Shown: positions 6,029 through 12,468 of the stretch, piece by piece
Numbering within the stretch: position 1 is the stretch's first letter
Layout: each line of letters opens with the position of its first letter
Program-made: the position numbers and the translations under genes
Assembly: GCA_002415485.1 (NCBI GenBank)
Contig: DHYU01000041.1
Coordinates: forward strand, 1-12,468
Direction of reading: 5' to 3'
DNA length: 12,468 bases
Source of the DNA: Proteobacteria bacterium UBA5122
GTDB taxonomy: Bacteria; Pseudomonadota; Gammaproteobacteria; Tenderiales; Tenderiaceae
The notes under the pieces: model-generated
What the model was told of the DNA's origin: nothing
The model's database searches: none
What the model saw: the letters and a program-made list of their open reading frames with translations, nothing else

Positions 6029-7174
6029 TTAACTGGTAAGTAGTTTTCGATGGGTGTGGATCGACATCAATATGCCGAAGGCCGCCATCAGCGTGACCAT
6101 GGAGGTGCCGCCGTAGCTGACCATCGGTAACGGTAGGCCGACGACGGGTAATAGGCCGCAGACCATGCCGATGTTGACGAACAGGTACACAAAGAAGGTC
6201 AATGTTAAGCTGCCTGCCAGCAGTCGGGTGAAGGTGTGCTGGGCCTGGGCGGCGATGTAGAGGCCGCGGCCAATGATGAATAGATACAACAGTAACAGAC
6301 AGACGATGCCAACCAGGCCGAATTCTTCGGCGAAGACGGCGAAGATGAAGTCGGTGTGGCGTTCCGGCAGGAATTCCAGTTGTGACTGGGTGCCGTTGAG
6401 CCATCCCTTGCCGTAGAGGCCGCCGGAGCCGATGGCGATCTTCGATTGAATGATGTGATAGCCCGAGCCGAGTGGGTCGCTTTCTGGGTTGAGGAAGGTG
6501 AGTACCCGTTGTCGTTGGTAGTCGTGCATGCCGAAGAACCAGACCAGGGGCGCGAAGGCGGCGCCGACGAGACTGAGGCCACCCACCAATTTCCAGGAGA
6601 TGCCGGCCAGCAATAGGGCGAAGATGCCTGAGGCTGCGATCAATATCGAGGTACCGAGGTCGGGTTGTTTGACGATCAAGCCAGTGGGAATGGCAATGAT
6701 GATGGCAGTGATAAAGATGGCCTTGCGCTTGGGGGGCAGGGTGTTTTCGGCGAGGTACCAGGCGACCATCAACGGCACGGCCAGTTTCATGATCTCGGAG
6801 GGCTGGAAGCGGAAGAAACCGAAATCGAGCCAGCGTTGTGCGCCCTTGCCGATATCGCCGACCAGCAAGACGGCGATCAGCATTAACACGCCCAGACCGT
6901 AGAGCCAGGGTGCCCAGCGTTCAAAGTGGTGGGGGGCTACTTGTGCCAGCGCGAACATTACGCCAAAGGCGAGGCCGAGGCGGATGCACTGGCGCCAGAT
7001 CAGGTCAATATTTTGACCGCCGGCGCTGTAGAGGACTATCAGGCTGATACAGGACAATAAGACCAGGGCGGCCACAAGAGGCCAGTCCAGGTGCAGGCCG
7101 CGGCTGAGAAAGACATCCTGTTTGTTGCGTTTGGGGTCGGCCCAGCGGCTGTAGCTACGATTTTCCAGGCTCAT
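6029..7174 (-). CDS. rodA: Rod shape-determining protein RodA (SEDS peptidoglycan glycosyltransferase)
   Basis: A 381-residue polytopic inner-membrane SEDS protein that polymerises lipid II into glycan strands together with PBP2 during cell elongation. About ten hydrophobic segments follow a hydrophilic cytoplasmic N-terminus (residues 1-29). Family motifs: GAQRWLDFGFFRFQPSE (111-127), KQPDLGTS (169-176, with the catalytically essential Asp172), LNPESDPLGSGYHIIQSKIAIG (228-249), LPERHTDFIFAVFAEEFG (269-286) and PLPMVSYGGTSM (348-359). Length is close to E. coli RodA (370). The ATG at 7174 overlaps the mrdA stop (ATGA, 4 nt), so translation is coupled to PBP2, its partner. AGGGA lies about 10 nt upstream. 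Nothing looks damaged. Confidence 0.98.
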   Translation of the reverse strand: MSLENRSYSRWADPKRNKQDVFLSRGLHLDWPLVAALVLLSCISLIVLYSAGGQNIDLIWRQCIRLGLAFGVMFALAQVAPHHFERWAPWLYGLGVLMLIAVLLVGDIGKGAQRWLDFGFFRFQPSEIMKLAVPLMVAWYLAENTLPPKRKAIFITAIIIAIPTGLIVKQPDLGTSILIAASGIFALLLAGISWKLVGGLSLVGAAFAPLVWFFGMHDYQRQRVLTFLNPESDPLGSGYHIIQSKIAIGSGGLYGKGWLNGTQSQLEFLPERHTDFIFAVFAEEFGLVGIVCLLLLYLFIIGRGLYIAAQAQHTFTRLLAGSLTLTFFVYLFVNIGMVCGLLPVVGLPLPMVSYGGTSMVTLMAAFGILMSIHTHRKLLTS

Positions 7175-9033
7175 GGTGTTTCGATCCCTGCTTGTTTCGC
7201 CAGGTAGTGGTCGATGACGGCGCCCGCAATGGGCGAGGCGATGGCGCCGCCGCTACCGCCATTTTCGACAATGACGGCAATGGCGATCTTTGGATCGTCC
7301 GCCGGGGCAAAGGCCACGAATAGGGCGTGGTCGCGCAGACTCTTGGCAATCTCGTCGGCGTTATATTCCTCATCCTGGGCGATGGTAAAGACCTGAGCGG
7401 TTCCCGTCTTGCCGGCGATGCGCCATGGTTGGCCCTTGTTGAGTCGACGGGCGGTGCCGTGTGGGGCGTAGATCACGTCTTCCATGCTGTCGATCACGTG
7501 CTCCCAGTTTTCGATGTCGTTGATGGGGACACGAATATCGGGTTGATCAGGGGTATAGGATAGATGATCGGCGCCTGGGATGTCGATTTGACCCAGCAGA
7601 TGCGGTTGTGGTCGTAGGCCACGGTTGGCGAGGGTGGCGGTGGCGACGGCCAATTGCAGCGGCGTGGTCAGGTGGTAGCCTTGGCCGATGCCGGCGATCA
7701 GGGTCTCACCCAAATACCAGGGCTCGTTGCGGGCCTGGCGTTTCCACTGGGTAGTGGGCAGGATGCCACTTAGCTCGCCTGCGATATCGATACCGGTGCG
7801 GGCACCCAGGCCAAATGGCGCGAGGAAGCTGGCCATACGGTTAACGCCCATCTGCTGCGCCAGTTCGTAATAGTACACATCGCAGGACTCAACGATCGAT
7901 TTGCGTAGATCGGTGTGGCCGTGGCCCTCTTTTTTCCAGTCGCGGTAGCGGCGCTCGTCACCTTTGAGAGTGTACCAGCCTCGACAGAAGACGCTGTTTT
8001 GGGGGGTGCGATCCCCCATTTCGAGCGCTGCCAGAGCAATAAATGGCTTGATGGTTGATCCAGGTGGGTATTGGCCTTGCAATGCGCGATTGAACAGCGG
8101 TTTTTTATAGGACTTTTGCAGTGCATTGTAGGTGTCGTGGTCGATGCCGTTGACGAACAGGTTGGGGTCGTAGTCGCCCATGCTGGCAAAGACCAGTACA
8201 TCGCCGTTGCGCGGATCAATCGCGACCACCGAGCCCTTTTCTTCGCCCATGGCCTCTTTGGCAACCCGTTGCAGGTCTGCATCAAGGGTCAGTGTCAGAT
8301 TGGCGCCCGGGGCGGGGGGCTCCCGCTCGAGTACGCGCACGGTGCGGCCGAGGACGTTGGTTTCAATATGCTGATAACCCACGGTGCCGTGCAGATAGGC
8401 CTCGTATGCCTTTTCGACTCCCAGTTTGCCGATGTGGCTGGTGGCGGCGTAGTTGGAGGGGTCGATGATATCCAGTTCCTGTTGGTTGATGCGGCCGACA
8501 TAACCAACGGCGTGGGCGGCCAGGCCGATGTGTGGATAGTCGCGCATCAGGCGGGCATGGATCTCGATGCCGGGCAGGCGGTGGCGGTTGATGGCCAGTT
8601 TTGCGACTTCTTCATCATTGAGTCGCAGGCGCAAGGGGACGGGTTGAAAGCGGCGTTTTTCTTTGAGTCGCTGCCGAAAACGCTCAAGTTCTTTATCGCT
8701 GATGGTGATGAGCTCGCTGATGGCCGTAATCGTGGCCTCCATGTCCTTCGTCCGCTCGGGCACGATTTCGAGTGAGAAGGTCGGCAGATTTTGCGCGAGG
8801 ATGACGCCATGGCGGTCATAGATGATGCCGCGTGTCGGTGCCACCGGCACGATCGACACGCGATTGTTCTGTGACAGCGTGCTGTAGTGCTCGTGGTTGA
8901 GGACCTGCAGGAAGACCATGCGGGCGATGATGGCACCCAGTAGCAGCACGATCACGATCAGTGCCAGGATGGCACGGCTAGTGAAGAGGCGGCTCTCGCG
9001 CAGGTGGTCTTTGAGATCGAGCTTTAACGCCAT
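7171..9033 (-). CDS. mrdA: Penicillin-binding protein 2 (class B transpeptidase of the elongasome)
   Basis: A 620-residue bitopic inner-membrane D,D-transpeptidase that cross-links peptidoglycan during lateral growth and activates RodA. Order: cytoplasmic tail (1-19), transmembrane helix (about 20-42), pedestal domain beginning with the family motif APTRGIIYDRHG (65-76), then the transpeptidase. Active-site motifs are all present: PPGSTIKP with Ser326 and Lys329 (SxxK), SCD at 383-385 (the Ser-x-Asp form usual in PBP2) and KTG at 542-544 in AGKTGTAQVF. GIGQGYHLTTPLQLA (448-462) is also typical. Length is near that of E. coli PBP2 (633). It follows mreD by 6 nt and overlaps rodA by 4 nt. It is the target of mecillinam in enteric bacteria; whether this protein binds it is not shown by sequence. 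Confidence 0.98.
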   Translation of the reverse strand: MALKLDLKDHLRESRLFTSRAILALIVIVLLLGAIIARMVFLQVLNHEHYSTLSQNNRVSIVPVAPTRGIIYDRHGVILAQNLPTFSLEIVPERTKDMEATITAISELITISDKELERFRQRLKEKRRFQPVPLRLRLNDEEVAKLAINRHRLPGIEIHARLMRDYPHIGLAAHAVGYVGRINQQELDIIDPSNYAATSHIGKLGVEKAYEAYLHGTVGYQHIETNVLGRTVRVLEREPPAPGANLTLTLDADLQRVAKEAMGEEKGSVVAIDPRNGDVLVFASMGDYDPNLFVNGIDHDTYNALQKSYKKPLFNRALQGQYPPGSTIKPFIALAALEMGDRTPQNSVFCRGWYTLKGDERRYRDWKKEGHGHTDLRKSIVESCDVYYYELAQQMGVNRMASFLAPFGLGARTGIDIAGELSGILPTTQWKRQARNEPWYLGETLIAGIGQGYHLTTPLQLAVATATLANRGLRPQPHLLGQIDIPGADHLSYTPDQPDIRVPINDIENWEHVIDSMEDVIYAPHGTARRLNKGQPWRIAGKTGTAQVFTIAQDEEYNADEIAKSLRDHALFVAFAPADDPKIAIAVIVENGGSGGAIASPIAGAVIDHYLAKQAGIETP

Positions 9034-9039
9034 GATGAT

Positions 9040-9531
9040 CTATTTCACACCGAAGTGGCGGCGCAGGTCTCGCAGGATGATGTAGGTCCACGGCCATAGC
9101 AGCGTGCTGCTGATCGCAGGTAGCCAGTACTGCCAGGTATCGGTCTTGTGGCCAACGATGCCGTTGATCCACAACACCAGCATCTGGTAGAGGATGATCA
9201 GCGCCATGATGCTGAGCGCCTGCTGCCATATTGGATAGACGCGCACTTGTTGGTGGACCTTGATCGCGAGAAACGCGATCAGCGACAGTGCCAGCGCGTG
9301 TTGTCCGAGGACGGCACCCTGGAGGACATCGAGCAGCAGTCCCAGCGTGAATGCGGTGCCCACGCCGATACGTTGTGGCAGGGCCAGGCACCAGTAGAGC
9401 AGTACCAGGGCGACCCATTCGGGGCGGAGCATGAGCATCCAGCTTGGCATGGGGATCACGGTGAGCAGGAGTGCGACAATAAAGCTCATGATAATGATGA
9501 GGCGTCCTTGTGGACGGCCGGTGGGAGCCAT
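9040..9531 (-). CDS. mreD: Rod shape-determining protein MreD
   Basis: A 163-residue inner-membrane protein of the elongasome that partners MreC. After a short basic N-terminus (MAPTGRPQGR) come about five hydrophobic segments (roughly 11-33, 37-51, 57-90, 101-123, 136-153). Family signature: LRPEWVALVLLYWCLALPQRIGVG (35-58), LGLLLDVLQGAVLGQHAL (63-80). Length equals the usual 160-165. The C-terminus is basic (RDLRRHFGVK), fitting a cytoplasmic end. Its ATG overlaps the mreC stop by one base (TAATG), with GAGG 7 nt upstream, so translation is coupled to mreC. mrdA starts 6 nt downstream. Confidence 0.95.
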   Translation of the reverse strand: MAPTGRPQGRLIIIMSFIVALLLTVIPMPSWMLMLRPEWVALVLLYWCLALPQRIGVGTAFTLGLLLDVLQGAVLGQHALALSLIAFLAIKVHQQVRVYPIWQQALSIMALIILYQMLVLWINGIVGHKTDTWQYWLPAISSTLLWPWTYIILRDLRRHFGVK

Positions 9532-10400
9532 TACTGAACCTCCTCTGGCGGGGCTGGAGTCGCCTCGTCGGTTATGAGCTCCAATTTGGCATCGGGCCAG
9601 ATCAGCAGCACTTCGCGTGTTTGTTGTAGCAGGGCGGCGGGTTTGGCTCTGACACGCGCAAACGGTTGGCCGGGGTCGATCTCGATCAGGCTGATCGTAC
9701 CTACCGGATAACCGGTCGGAAAGCGGCCGCCGAGGCCGGAGCTGATCAGCAGATCGCCGACCTGGATATCCGCATTATTGGGGAAGTGCGGTAATTCCAG
9801 TGCATCCTTGCTGCCGATGGCGATGGCGCGCAGACCGTTGCGATTGATGGCGACCGGGATCGCGTGGTTGGGGTCGGTGATCAGCATCGCCGTGCTGGTT
9901 AGGGGGGTGACGGTGGTGACCTGGCCCATGATGCCGTTGGCATCGAGCAGCGGTTGACCTTCGTACACGCCGGAGTTACTGCCCTTGTTAATGACGATTT
10001 CGCGCGAAAATGGCTCCAGGTTGACCGACATCAGTTCGGCGATCAGCACCTTGTCGCCGAATTTATAGGTGGAGTCGAGCAGTTGGCGCAGGCGGATGTT
10101 TTCGCTCTCAAGTGCCGCCATCTTTTGCAGGCGTGCGTTGAGGATGGTCTGTTGCGTCTTGAGACTGGTGACCTCGGCCAACAGCGTCTCGCGTGACGAG
10201 AAGCTTTCATCCATCCACTCGCCCGCCGAGACCGGAAAATTGACCGCGTACTGCACCGGATAGACCACCACCGAGATGGTGGCACGCAGGTCGCCCAGCA
10301 GGTTGAAGCGATGGTCGAGCGTCATGAACAGGACCGAAGACAGCACGCAGGCTGCCAAGCGTGAGCCGAGCGAAGGACCGTTGATGAATAAAGGTTTAAT
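9531..10400 (-). CDS. mreC: Rod shape-determining protein MreC, apparently starting at an AUU codon
   Basis: MreC is the bitopic periplasmic scaffold that links MreB and MreD to PBP2/RodA. Features from the AUU start (289 residues): conserved N-terminus KPLFINGPSLGSRL (2-15; E. coli has MKPIFSRGPSL), transmembrane helix (about 15-28), DHRF, coiled coil (about 61-108), then the two beta domains with NKGSNSGVYEGQP, DANGIMGQV and ISSGLGGRFPTGYPVG. It lacks the long Pro/Gln-rich tail of E. coli MreC and ends PAPPEEVQ. Start choice: the codon where Met is expected is ATT (10400-10398). A TGA lies two codons upstream in frame, so no earlier start exists. AGGG sits 6 nt before the ATT. The first conventional start is TTG at 10358, with no ribosome-binding site; it would remove the conserved N-terminus and place the start inside the membrane helix. 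An ATG-to-ATT sequencing error is the alternative explanation. Confidence 0.93.
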   Translation of the reverse strand: MKPLFINGPSLGSRLAACVLSSVLFMTLDHRFNLLGDLRATISVVVYPVQYAVNFPVSAGEWMDESFSSRETLLAEVTSLKTQQTILNARLQKMAALESENIRLRQLLDSTYKFGDKVLIAELMSVNLEPFSREIVINKGSNSGVYEGQPLLDANGIMGQVTTVTPLTSTAMLITDPNHAIPVAINRNGLRAIAIGSKDALELPHFPNNADIQVGDLLISSGLGGRFPTGYPVGTISLIEIDPGQPFARVRAKPAALLQQTREVLLIWPDAKLELITDEATPAPPEEVQ

Positions 10401-10406
10401 GACTCA

Positions 10407-10410
10407 CCCT
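10407..10410 (-). promoter_or_regulatory. Ribosome-binding site that decides the mreC start
   Basis: On the minus strand AGGG (10410-10407) is followed by 6 nt and then the ATT codon at 10400. This spacing is optimal for initiation at the ATT. No comparable sequence lies before the TTG at 10358. The site therefore supports initiation at the non-standard codon. Confidence 0.55.
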
Positions 10411-10440
10411 GTTCCGTGTTGTTGAAACTCAATCCCTAAC

Positions 10441-10474
10441 AAAAGCGCCAACGCCCGCATAGGCGGGCGCTGGC
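10441..10474 (-). terminator. Intrinsic terminator/attenuator between mreB and mreC
   Basis: On the minus strand GCCAGCGCCCGC (10474-10463) and GCGGGCGTTGGC (10458-10447) form a 12-bp stem with one G-U pair and a CTAT loop, followed by GC and TTTT. It begins 24 nt after the mreB stop and ends 40 nt before the mreC start. The stem is very strong but the U-run is only four, so partial termination with read-through is the likely outcome. Downstream genes have no other obvious promoter. Confidence 0.75.
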
Positions 10475-10497
10475 AATACCACATGAGGTGCGCCCGC

Positions 10498-11547
10498 TTA
10501 CTCGACGGAGAAGACGTCGCTGCCACCTTCGTCGATCATCTCCAGTGCACGGCCACCACCACGGGCGACGCAGGTCAGCGGATCTTCGGCGACGATGACT
10601 GGCAGGCCGGTCTCTTCCATCAGCAGGCGATCCAGGTCGCGCAACAGCGCGCCGCCGCCGGTCAGTACCATGCCGCGTTCAGCGATGTCGGCGCCGAGGT
10701 CCGGCGGGGTCTGTTCCAGCGCGATCTTGACTGCGCTGACGATGCCGGACAGCGGCTCTTGCAGCGCCTCCAGGATCTCGTTGCTGTTGAGCGTGAAGCT
10801 GCGAGGCACACCTTCCGACAGATTGCGGCCTTTGACCTCGATCTCCAGCACCTCTTTGCCCGGATAGGCAGAGCCGATCTCGTGTTTGATGCGCTCGGCA
10901 GTGGATTCACCGATCAGCGTGCCGTAGTTGCGGCGCACATAGTTGATGATCGCCTCGTCGAAGCGGTCGCCACCGATGCGCACAGAGGCCGAATAGACGA
11001 TGCCGCTCAGCGACAGGATCGCAACCTCGGTGGTGCCGCCGCCGATGTCGAGCACCATCGAGCCGCTGGCCTCGCCGACCGGCATGCCGGCGCCAATGGC
11101 AGCAGCCATCGGTTCTTCGATCAAATACACATCGCGTGCACCGGCGCCCGCGGCGGATTCCTTGATCGCGCGGCGTTCGACCTGGGTCGAACCGCAGGGC
11201 ACGCAGATCAGCACGCGAGGGCTGGGGCGGAAGAATCGGTTTTCATGCACCTTGTGAATGAAATGCTGCAGCATCTTCTCGGTCACGGTGAAGTCGGCGA
11301 TAACACCGTCCTTCAGCGGCCGAATGGCGACGATGCTGCCCGGCGTGCGGCCGATCATACGCTTCGCTTCCATACCGACGGCGGCGATGCTCTTGGGGCC
11401 GCCCGGACCGCGGTCCTGGCGCACGGCGACGACAGATGGTTCGTTGAGGACAATACCTTGTCCGCGTACATAAATAAGTGTGTTGGCAGTACCCAGGTCG
11501 ATGGATAGGTCGTTGGAGAACATACCCCGAAAACTCTTGAAGACCAT
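10498..11547 (-). CDS. mreB: Rod shape-determining protein MreB (bacterial actin)
   Basis: A 349-residue actin-fold ATPase that forms short membrane-bound filaments which orient the elongation machinery. ATP-site motifs are in place: phosphate 1 IDLGTANT (16-23), phosphate 2 LDIGGGTTE (166-174) and the adenosine loop MVLTGGGALL (293-302). IEEPMAAAIGAG (143-154) and RIGGDRFDEAI (190-200) are also conserved. The N-terminus MVFKSFRGMFSNDLS is the short amphipathic membrane anchor followed by the invariant NDLSIDLG. Length is the usual 347-349. The ATG at 11547 has AGGGACGG about 9 nt upstream. It is first in the cluster and is transcribed divergently from gatC. A strong hairpin follows its stop codon. 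Confidence 0.99.
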   Translation of the reverse strand: MVFKSFRGMFSNDLSIDLGTANTLIYVRGQGIVLNEPSVVAVRQDRGPGGPKSIAAVGMEAKRMIGRTPGSIVAIRPLKDGVIADFTVTEKMLQHFIHKVHENRFFRPSPRVLICVPCGSTQVERRAIKESAAGAGARDVYLIEEPMAAAIGAGMPVGEASGSMVLDIGGGTTEVAILSLSGIVYSASVRIGGDRFDEAIINYVRRNYGTLIGESTAERIKHEIGSAYPGKEVLEIEVKGRNLSEGVPRSFTLNSNEILEALQEPLSGIVSAVKIALEQTPPDLGADIAERGMVLTGGGALLRDLDRLLMEETGLPVIVAEDPLTCVARGGGRALEMIDEGGSDVFSVE

Positions 11548-11683
11548 GAAATTAGTCCGTCCCTGATGATGGTTATGGCTAAAAATTGCTGTAATTTATC
11601 ATACCTGCGAGGCTTTTGGGCAACGGGTATGTGTGATACCTTTTCGGCCCTGTTTAACACACCTTTAAATAATGGAGACAGCC
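11548..11683. promoter_or_regulatory. Divergent promoter region between mreB and gatC
   Basis: 136 bp that must contain the start signals for both directions. For mreB, on the minus strand, TTGCCC (11623-11618), 17 nt, then GATAAA (11600-11595) matches the sigma-70 boxes at 4 of 6 positions each with ideal spacing; transcription would begin near 11588. For gatC no clear -35/-10 pair stands out. A TTGGGC at 11616-11621 overlaps the mreB -35 on the other strand, with only weak -10 candidates near 11635-11642, so the two polymerase sites may overlap. Confidence 0.45.
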
Positions 11684-11971
11684 ATGAGTTTGCAACGCAG
11701 CGATGTGGACAAAATCGCTCACCTCGCACGCCTGGAAATCAGTGAAGACGAGGCCAATGGTTACGTCGGCAGTCTGTCCAGTATCCTGGAATTGATGGAG
11801 CAGATGAGCGTAGTGGATACCACCGGCGTGGCGCCGATGGCGCATCCGTTCGACGCCGTGCAGCGGCTGCGCGCCGACGAGGTCACCGAGACCAATCAGC
11901 GCGAACACTTTCAGGCCATCGCGCCGCAGGTGGAAGATGGCCTGTATCTGGTGCCCAAGGTCATAGAGTGA
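11684..11971 (+). CDS. gatC: Asp-tRNA(Asn)/Glu-tRNA(Gln) amidotransferase subunit C
   Basis: A 95-residue small subunit of the GatCAB complex, which converts mischarged Glu-tRNA(Gln) and/or Asp-tRNA(Asn) to the correct amide; GatC wraps around GatA and stabilises the complex. Typical motifs: MSLQRSDVDKIAHLARLEIS at the N-terminus, LSSILELMEQM in the middle, MAHPFDAVQRLRADEV, and the C-terminal APQVEDGLYLVPKVIE (80-95). The ATG at 11684 is preferred because GGAGA lies 5 nt upstream and MSLQ is the usual family beginning; an in-frame ATG at 11672 overlaps that ribosome-binding site. gatA follows after 126 nt. Confidence 0.97.
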   Translation: MSLQRSDVDKIAHLARLEISEDEANGYVGSLSSILELMEQMSVVDTTGVAPMAHPFDAVQRLRADEVTETNQREHFQAIAPQVEDGLYLVPKVIE

Positions 11972-12097
11972 GTTGTCGAGAAAGGCGCACAGTCAACATC
12001 GAGTCGCTTGGACTTACTTGGCGAATCTTCGCGGCCTTGGCGGTAAAGCCGCTTTTATAGGCCCTGAATTTTAAATTTCATAAAAGAATCGATAGTT
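11972..12097 (+). other. gatC-gatA spacer with a weak hairpin
   Basis: A 126-bp gap between two subunit genes that are usually packed closely. It holds GCGGC (12031-12035) and GCCGC (12048-12052), or alternatively GCGG/CCGC (12040-12043 and 12049-12052), followed by TTTTAT. This resembles a weak terminator or attenuator. AT-rich DNA follows (GAATTTTAAATTTCATAA), which could hold an internal promoter, though no good box pair was found. Confidence 0.3.
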
Positions 12098-12468
12098 ATG
12101 CATAACAAAACCATTGCCCAGCTTTCCGCCGCGCTGCACGCCGGTGAAGTCTCCAGCGTCGAGCTGACGCGCCACTTCCTCGATCGCATCGAGCGCTTTG
12201 ATGGCGAGGTGAACAGCTTTGTCACCGTCACTGCCGAGCAGGCGCTGGCCGCCGCCACTGCCGCCGATGCCAGGATCAAGGCCGGCAATGCGGGGCCACT
12301 GACCGGTGTGCCGATCGCGCACAAGGACATCTTCTGTACCAACGGTGTGCGCACCAGTTGCGGCTCAAAGATGCTCGATAACTTCATCGCCCCTTACGAT
12401 GCGACCGTGGTCAGCAAGATGGCCGAGGCCGGAGTCGTGATGTTGGGCAAGACCAACATGGACGAGTT
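12098..12468 (+). CDS. gatA: Asp-tRNA(Asn)/Glu-tRNA(Gln) amidotransferase subunit A, N-terminal fragment
   Basis: The first 123 codons of gatA; the gene continues beyond the right edge. GatA is the amidase-signature subunit that releases ammonia from glutamine or asparagine and passes it to GatB. The fragment begins MHNKTIAQLSAALHAGE, typical for gammaproteobacterial GatA. It contains PLTGVPIAHKDIF (67-79) with Lys76, the catalytic-triad lysine of the amidase signature family, then TSCGSKMLDNF, PYDATVV and GKTNMDE. The Ser-cis-Ser and nucleophile serine (GSSGGS region) lie outside the window. The ATG at 12098 is the family start; the ribosome-binding site is weak (AAAAGAA about 12 nt upstream). 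gatB would be expected to follow. Confidence 0.96.
   Translation, partial: MHNKTIAQLSAALHAGEVSSVELTRHFLDRIERFDGEVNSFVTVTAEQALAAATAADARIKAGNAGPLTGVPIAHKDIFCTNGVRTSCGSKMLDNFIAPYDATVVSKMAEAGVVMLGKTNMDE

Noticed and set aside
5994..6404. Upstream extension of the mltB frame by 137 codons
   Set aside because: It overlaps rodA in another frame, is Arg/His/Pro-rich and precedes a perfect signal peptide that has its own ribosome-binding site.
8071..8775. Plus-strand open frame of 234 codons opposite mrdA
   Set aside because: Codon-bias shadow of the PBP2 gene; no recognisable protein features.
10483..11508. Long plus-strand open frame (341 codons) opposite mreB
   Set aside because: It is the antisense shadow of mreB: His/Asp/Ala-rich, without domains or a ribosome-binding site, and mreB is unmistakable.
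11672..11683. Upstream ATG for gatC
   Set aside because: It overlaps the ribosome-binding site of the family-typical start at 11684.
1..12468. CRISPR arrays, tRNA/rRNA genes, insertion-sequence ends, phage or toxin-antitoxin genes
   Set aside because: I looked on both strands and saw none: no regularly spaced direct repeats, no cloverleaf with a CCA-type end, no transposase, integrase or small paired toxin-antitoxin frames.

Overview
The window reads as the chromosome of a gammaproteobacterium. The evidence is a cell-shape cluster in the order mreB-mreC-mreD-mrdA-rodA-mltB, a divergent gatC-gatA pair next to mreB, a Rho C-terminus very close to the enterobacterial/pseudomonad type, and an exported-protein remnant ending in a GlyGly-CTERM-like sorting tail, a signal typical of Gammaproteobacteria that carry rhombosortase. 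I cannot name a genus from sequence alone. Most of the window is conserved housekeeping DNA; the accessory-looking part is roughly 330-4985.

Layout: (1) 1-325, the 3' end of rho and its intrinsic terminator. (2) 326-1144, a small unassigned open frame, then the 5'-truncated and frameshifted 3' part of a large secreted or surface protein (Calx-beta-like, PKD/cadherin-like and choice-of-anchor-U-like segments, then a Gly-rich/hydrophobic/basic tail). (3) 1149-1769, a small outer-membrane beta-barrel protein that starts 4 nt after the remnant. (4) 1770-2284, an AT-richer gene-free stretch with inverted repeats. (5) 2285-4618, minus strand, a transmembrane methyl-accepting chemotaxis protein whose upstream region holds a good sigma-28 (FliA) promoter candidate. 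(6) 4986-11547, minus strand, six elongasome genes: MreB filament, MreC and MreD membrane partners, PBP2 transpeptidase, RodA glycosyltransferase and an MltB-type lytic transglycosylase. (7) 11684-12468, plus strand, gatC and the start of gatA, subunits of the Asp/Glu-tRNA amidotransferase.

The elongasome genes from mreC to mltB are packed with overlaps of 1-4 nt or gaps of 6-35 nt, so they are probably one transcription unit. A strong hairpin with a short U-run separates mreB from mreC, which would let MreB be made in excess over the membrane and enzyme components. The most unusual observation is that mreC appears to start at an AUU codon: the conserved N-terminus KPLFINGPSLGSRL is encoded upstream of the first standard start, directly after an in-frame stop, with a well-placed AGGG ribosome-binding site. 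I found no new multi-gene system in the window. The best leads are this AUU start, the mreB/mreC hairpin, the chemoreceptor leader, and the decayed sorting-signal protein beside the beta-barrel gene.
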